NCBI GenBank assembly: GCA_033297075.1
Contig: MU858070.1
Span: 186,001 to 250,000, forward strand
Origin: Rhypophila decipiens
Taxonomy: Eukaryota > Ascomycota > Sordariomycetes > Sordariales > Naviculisporaceae
Direction: 5' to 3'
DNA: 64,000 bases
Both the position numbers and the translations under genes were made by a program. How positions within the stretch are numbered: position 1 is the stretch's first letter; each line of letters starts with the position of its first letter. The notes under the pieces are model-generated. The model did no database searches. It had not been told where the DNA came from and worked only from the letters and a program-made list of their open reading frames with translations. Of the stretch, positions 59,351 to 64,000 are shown in pieces.

Positions 59351-60437
59351 ACCCACGAGAGTAACTGGAAGTCTGGCTGGCACCTAGGTACCTCAGTAAA
59401 ATGTGATGATAGCATGAAAGTGATTAGCAGACGTCGGGTGTATGGTAAGTAGGTAGGTACCTTATGTATGTATGATACTACCCACCGTGTCTTGCCATAA
59501 CAGGGCTGGCAGGGTACCACTCTACGAAATGGGTATAAAAACTCATATATATCGCTGTTAGTTACGATCCTTTTTGTTGTTACATGGCCGTCTTGGAGTT
59601 GAGAATAATGACATAATGTTTCACTGAGTGGTTACTGACTGGTAAGCCGTCATCGCTGCTTTGACAGCCGGCAGGCAGCATCTTGCAAAAATATTGTAAA
59701 CTGTCCTCGTCATCTAGTCATACATTTACACAAGGAACATTACCAAGCCACCGCCATCGCCATCGCTTGCATAGATGCCATGTATGTATGTATGTATGTA
59801 CCATGAGAGTATAAAAGTAAATACCAAGCAAGCAATATCATGAACACAAGTCAGATCAACAACCATGATGAAAGAGAACCAGCCATCAGCCGTAGGATAT
59901 CACAGAGTCCCAGTAACGTAACAACTGCAAACGCGCAAGACTTCCAAAAGTCATAAGACATCAAGACCTAAGCATCATCCGTAAGACATCAAAGCCAGCC
60001 ACGCTATCCGATATTTGATATGTAATGTTTAATTTCTCAAAGCCACCGCCCAAACAATGCAAGACGGAGACGCTGATTCGCTTATATGTAAATGTGTGTG
60101 AGCTTTTATACCTGATGACAACGAAGCAACGACAACACCAGCTTCATCCATCCCTTGTGGGCCAGCAGGCCTTACAATACTTAAAAACATAGCCAACCAA
60201 ATGAGAAAAGCCACTCATAAACCTAACCGATAAAAAAACAAACAAAAAGACAAAACAAAAGACATGAAAAAAAAGCCCATCGCTGAGCTGGCCTGTCCTC
60301 AACAACACCATCACGCCAATCCACACACCACCGTTTTATCCATTCATCAAGTACCCGCTCGCCGGCGAGTTTCCCAAATCATTCCAAAACACGTTGCATT
60401 TCATGTCAATCGACTTGAACAAACAATCCTCAGACCG
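59351..60437. other. Intergenic region between convergent genes
   Basis: This holds the 3' flanks of the beta-lactamase-fold gene and the Snt1-like gene. It has an (ATGT)n repeat at 59780-59800 and CCTAGG/TAGGTA words near 59384 and 59450. AT-rich; no gene is seen. Confidence 0.7.
59780..59800. repeat. (ATGT)5 microsatellite
   Basis: Five ATGT units and one extra base in convergent intergenic DNA. Confidence 0.9.
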
Positions 60438-63400
60438 TTACCTATACCCCCCCCGTTGGTCAGGAGGCGGGCCACGATCATAAGGGTTATTATCATGCTG
60501 CTGCGGTCCGGGCCTCAACTGGCGCTGCAGAATGCTGCTCATGGGATGCTGCTGTTGCTGCTCCCTAGCCTGCATCTCCCTAATCTCTCTCTCGCGCGCA
60601 TTCATCTGCTGTTCCCTCGCAGCGAGTTCGCGAGCATTCATTTGCTGTTGCTGTTGTTCCCTCGCCGCAAGTTCTCGAGCGGCGGCCAGTTCTCTCGGAT
60701 CTCTGGGGTCCCTTCCGGCCATCTCTCTCGGATCCCGCCCAGCGCCCATTTCTCGCATCTGATGAGTCTCCCGCAGCTGATGCTGAGCCTCCCGCATCTG
60801 GGCCTCCCGGATGATGGACGCCTCTTGCTGGCTGTACGGAGGTGGGCCAGACGGCGGCGGTCCTCCGCGCGGGTCGAATGAGCTCACCGGAGTATAGCTG
60901 CGCGCTGGATGGTCTCTAACCTGTCCAGGCCCCGGAGTGCTGGTGTATCGCGCATAAGGCGGCTGAGTGACAGGGGGCGGACCCGGTTCAGGACGACGGG
61001 GATCAGGGCCGGGGTATCCAGTTGATCCCATCGACCGGTGATGGCCGTGCTGAACCATGCCGCCAGGGCTGTGCGACTCGTGACCTCCATAAACCGACTG
61101 GGCGCGCGTGTCTCGAAGATTGAGTGCATGCTGCTGCGAAGGAGGCCCCCCCGAAGGCCACGAGTGTTGCTGAGCCGCCATTGAGCTTGTGATGGGCGGT
61201 TTGGGCTGGACGCTATGCTGGGCTCCGTGCTGGGCTCCCCACGCGGTCGTGGCCGGCGGCGGGTTGGGCTTCGGCTGCGACTGATGAGCCCACGAAGGCT
61301 GCGACTGTGGGTGCTGCTGGTGCGGAGGCGGCTGGGATTGTTGCTGCTGGTGCGGAGCAGAACCCGGCTGCTGCTGAGCTTGTTGCCATGACTCGCGACT
61401 AGAGGGTATGGGATCGCGGCGGGTGGACATGGAGGGGTGAGGCGCAAACTGCGGCGTGGGAGAGGCAGCAGCATGAGGCTGCGAAGCCGGGTATGGCGCA
61501 TAGTTGGTGGGTGGTTGGTAGGCCATGGAAGATTGCTGAGAGTGCTGCACGTGCTGTTGGGGCATCCTCTGCTCATGCTGTGGCGGACCAGGGTAGTGGT
61601 GCACTTGTTGTGACGGCGAATTTGAGGCGCTGGCCTGGTGCTGGGGGAAGTGATGATGTCGGTAGTATTCCGGCCGTGCGTCCACTGCTGATGCCGGAGA
61701 GTCCATGGGGGATACGTGGCTCGACCTAGGCCCTTGCATATGTTGCGGCTGTGGTGACTGGGGGTGACTTGGCTTCAGCGAAGGCATGGCCGACTGCGCA
61801 CCGGCGCTGCGAGGAGCATATGGATAACCAGGGCTTTCGACTTCTCTGCGCTGCTGAGAGGCCATCGACGGAGGTGGGGGCGCACGCGCAGGCATTTGAG
61901 AAGCCGTCGAGGGCGGCGGTGTCGGGTTCGGCTTGATGCCAGACACCTCATTGACCCTCTTGGGAGCTGCTGGTGCTGGCGGGTCATCGTTCAACAGTGC
62001 CATCAAGCTGCTAGTCTTGCGCGGCTCTACCTGTCGGGGTGGAGCAGACGGAGGCGGAGGAGGAGGCGGCGGCGGCGGTGCGTGCACAGTGGCAGGTACC
62101 GGAGGGTATTGTTCCTGCATCGAGCTCGGCATTGGCCTTTGCATGGCCGACATTGGCCTTTCAACAATACCCGACATCTGTGGATGCCCATGCTGCATAG
62201 AAGCATGTTCGCTCATCATGGGCCGCATCGGCTGTGACTGCGCCTGGACTGGCGGTGTATACGGTCTCGGGGTTGGAGCCACGGCGCGAGGAGGCTCTGG
62301 TTGTCTGGCCAGGGAGATTGATTCGTTCCTCGGCACTCGCTGTTGCGGTGGCTGGTATTGCTGGAACTCCTGGTGATGTACTGGGTGCTGTTCTTGCTCC
62401 TGCTTCAGACGTCCAAGACCGTGCCTGCTTTCCACAAACTTGATGGGTCCCGGGTCGCGCTGGGGTGGTGGTTGGGGCGCTTCCATCCTTGGTTCCATCC
62501 TTGGTTGCCGATCCCTCGGTTCGCGTTCACGTTCCCGTTCCCGCTGCTCCGGTGCTCTCTTGGGCTGCTGGGGCGGCATGGAGATGGGTGGCTCGACTTC
62601 TGACACCCAACCTGGTCGTCCAGCTTCTGTGACGGGTGGCCCGGTGACGGGAATAGCGACAGGCTTTTGCGGTATCCTGCCTGGGTGCTGTGGCTGCGAG
62701 ACGGGAGGCTGTGGGATGGGCTCGCTTTCTCTGTCGAGACCATACGAGAAGGGCGTCGGATGGGCTGCCACTCGGGGGCGGATATTGGGCGACATGGTCT
62801 GAGGTACACCCTGGGAGGGCACAATCGGAGGAGGCGGCGGAGACTGGCGCCGAAGCGGTTGCGGTGCTTGGTGTTGGGGTGGAGGTTGCGATGACGATGG
62901 CACCAACGGAGGCGGCTGTTGTTGTTGTTGTTGTTGTTGCTGTTGCTGCTGCTGCTGCTGCTGCTGCTGAGGCATTGGTTGAGAAGGCAGCAGCGGGGGC
63001 GGCACGACTGATGGCAGAGGTCCAGGAGGACTCATGACGCTTGACGCTGGCGGAGGCGGCGCGATGCTGTGCGGAACTGGAGATGCCTGAGCAATCGGAA
63101 CCGGGAAGCGCGAGAACGGCTGGGGGGTGGATCCTCGCTCTGCCTTTGTCAATGGCCGATCTCGGTCTTCGGACTCGGCGGCTGCAAGCGTGCGATGACC
63201 ACCCGGCGCAGAGTCGTACTTCTTCCTGGGACCCGGAGCCAGAACAGGCGGTGCTGGCCGCTTCTCTCCTCTTAACGCCTTTGCATCCGCCTCCTTGGCG
63301 ATGGGCTCCCAGTCAGCATTCTTGGCCATGTCCTTTTGTCGCATATAGTAGTTTTTGACCTAGACATTTTACATGATGTATTAGCATAGCGATTCTTTTC

Positions 63401-64000
63401 TTTGACAATGACAAGCAACTCACCATGACTGCCGTCTTGGATCCCATGTGGCCGGCAATGCCGCTCCAGTCGGTGCCAAAGGACCTCAACAGGGCTGGGA
63501 ACTCGTTGGCCTCGGCTACGCTCCAATAACTCGATGCCTGACTGGCGCTGCGCACGCGTTCGCTGCCACTCAGTTGGCCAATGTCAAATGTTGGCACTGA
63601 GGCCTGGGGCGGGATGGGTTCTGGCCGGAGCTGGGGAGGAGCCATCATGTCAGAGATGGTCTGCTGCATGGGAGGAGGCGCTACCCTCTCTGGGCTAGTC
63701 AGGCCCTGGTGCTGGACTTGGCCCATGGGCGGTTGCATGTGTTGCATATGCATCCCTGGTGCAGGGGTCACCTCGAACTGCGGCGGTGGAGGACGCGGGC
63801 CAAGGTCGGCAGGGGTCTGGGGCGACAGCCATTCAGGGCCTTGCATAGTGCCAGTGCCAGTGGCCCTCGAGTTGGACCGAGACCTGTTGCTCTTGGCCTG
63901 GCCCAAAGGTGCTGTCGCTGCCGCTACTCCTGCGCCCGGCTGTGGAGTTGGCGCCAGGTTTTGAGGGGCCGGCTTGGGCAGCTTTGCTTCCTTGTCCGCC
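60438..64000 (-). CDS. snt1: Snt1-like SANT/Myb-domain protein of the Set3 deacetylase complex, C-terminal part (partial)
   Basis: Exons 63424-64000 (open at the window edge) and 60438-63359 are separated by a 64-nt intron (GTGAGT donor, TCTAG acceptor). The N-terminus lies beyond 64000. The intron falls inside a SANT domain: SSYWSVAEANEFPALLRSFG, then TDWSGIAGHMGSKTAVM, then after the intron VKNYYMRQ. The block matches the second SANT repeat of Snt1/NCoR-type co-repressors. The ~960 residues that follow are almost wholly Pro/Gln/His/Ser-rich and disordered. They include a polyQ tract of about 18 residues (encoded by 62914-62969), PPPPPPPPP runs, and a C-terminal Arg/Glu/Gln repeat (ARELAAREQQ, MNAREREIREMQ). 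In yeast Snt1 scaffolds the Set3/Hos2 histone-deacetylase complex. The Snt1 assignment rests on the SANT block and architecture; another SANT co-regulator is possible. Confidence 0.85.
62914..62969 (-). repeat. CAA/CAG trinucleotide tract encoding polyglutamine
   Basis: Runs of GTT then GCT on the plus strand, read on the minus strand as CAG followed by CAA codons, give about 18 consecutive glutamines. The mixture of CAG and CAA shows two homogeneous blocks joined together. Confidence 0.9.

Overview
The window looks like nuclear DNA of a filamentous ascomycete (Pezizomycotina, most likely Sordariomycetes). The genes are monocistronic on both strands. Introns are short (mostly 55-75 nt, the longest 395 nt), with GTRNGT-type donors, CTAAC-like branch points and YAG acceptors. 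Two Zn(II)2Cys6 regulators, an AA11 lytic polysaccharide monooxygenase, Bud6/Aip3, a Pbp1/ataxin-2 protein and a Set3-complex Snt1-like protein are typical of that group. The order and species cannot be fixed from sequence alone. I found no mobile element, rRNA gene, CRISPR array or clear tRNA.

Layout. 1-461 (-): 5' end of an alpha/beta-hydrolase-type gene cut by the left edge. 4112-4605 (-): small secreted cysteine-rich protein. 8821-10746 (-): single-pass membrane protein with three tandem six-cysteine modules. 14982-17553 (+): Zn2Cys6 regulator with five exons, including a 13-nt microexon and a GC-AG intron. 22830-26101 (+): second Zn2Cys6 regulator. 26993-27679 (+): 2EXR/F-box-like protein. 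28443-29925 (+): mitochondrial acetylornithine aminotransferase, with two Gcn4/CPC1-type motifs upstream. 36165-37409 (+): AA11 LPMO with an X278-type C-terminus. 41023-44773 (-): Pbp1/ataxin-2 homologue. 47862-49362 (-): FAD monooxygenase broken by a homopolymer frameshift. 50640-51140 (-): GPI-anchored Ser/Thr-rich protein. 53423-56804 (+): Bud6/Aip3. 57866-59350 (+): beta-lactamase-fold/transesterase protein. 60438-64000 (-): Snt1-like SANT protein running off the right edge.

About half of the window is non-coding. The largest gaps are about 6.2 kb before the LPMO and about 5.3 kb before the second regulator; long upstream regions are common for such genes. The gaps hold microsatellites, CCTAGG-type palindromes, one 36-bp inverted repeat and one strong 19-bp hairpin.

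The genes do not form an evident pathway or biosynthetic cluster. They cover transcription (two Zn2Cys6 factors, Snt1), mRNA and stress-granule biology (Pbp1), polarity (Bud6), arginine synthesis, chitin oxidation and cell-surface or secreted functions. No clearly new multi-gene system is visible. The most interesting items are gene-level: the triple-cysteine-module receptor-like protein, the microexon that encodes half of a zinc cluster, an ataxin-2 whose Sm domain looks truncated, the hairpin, the inverted repeat, and a consistent 5'-to-3' composition switch inside several genes.
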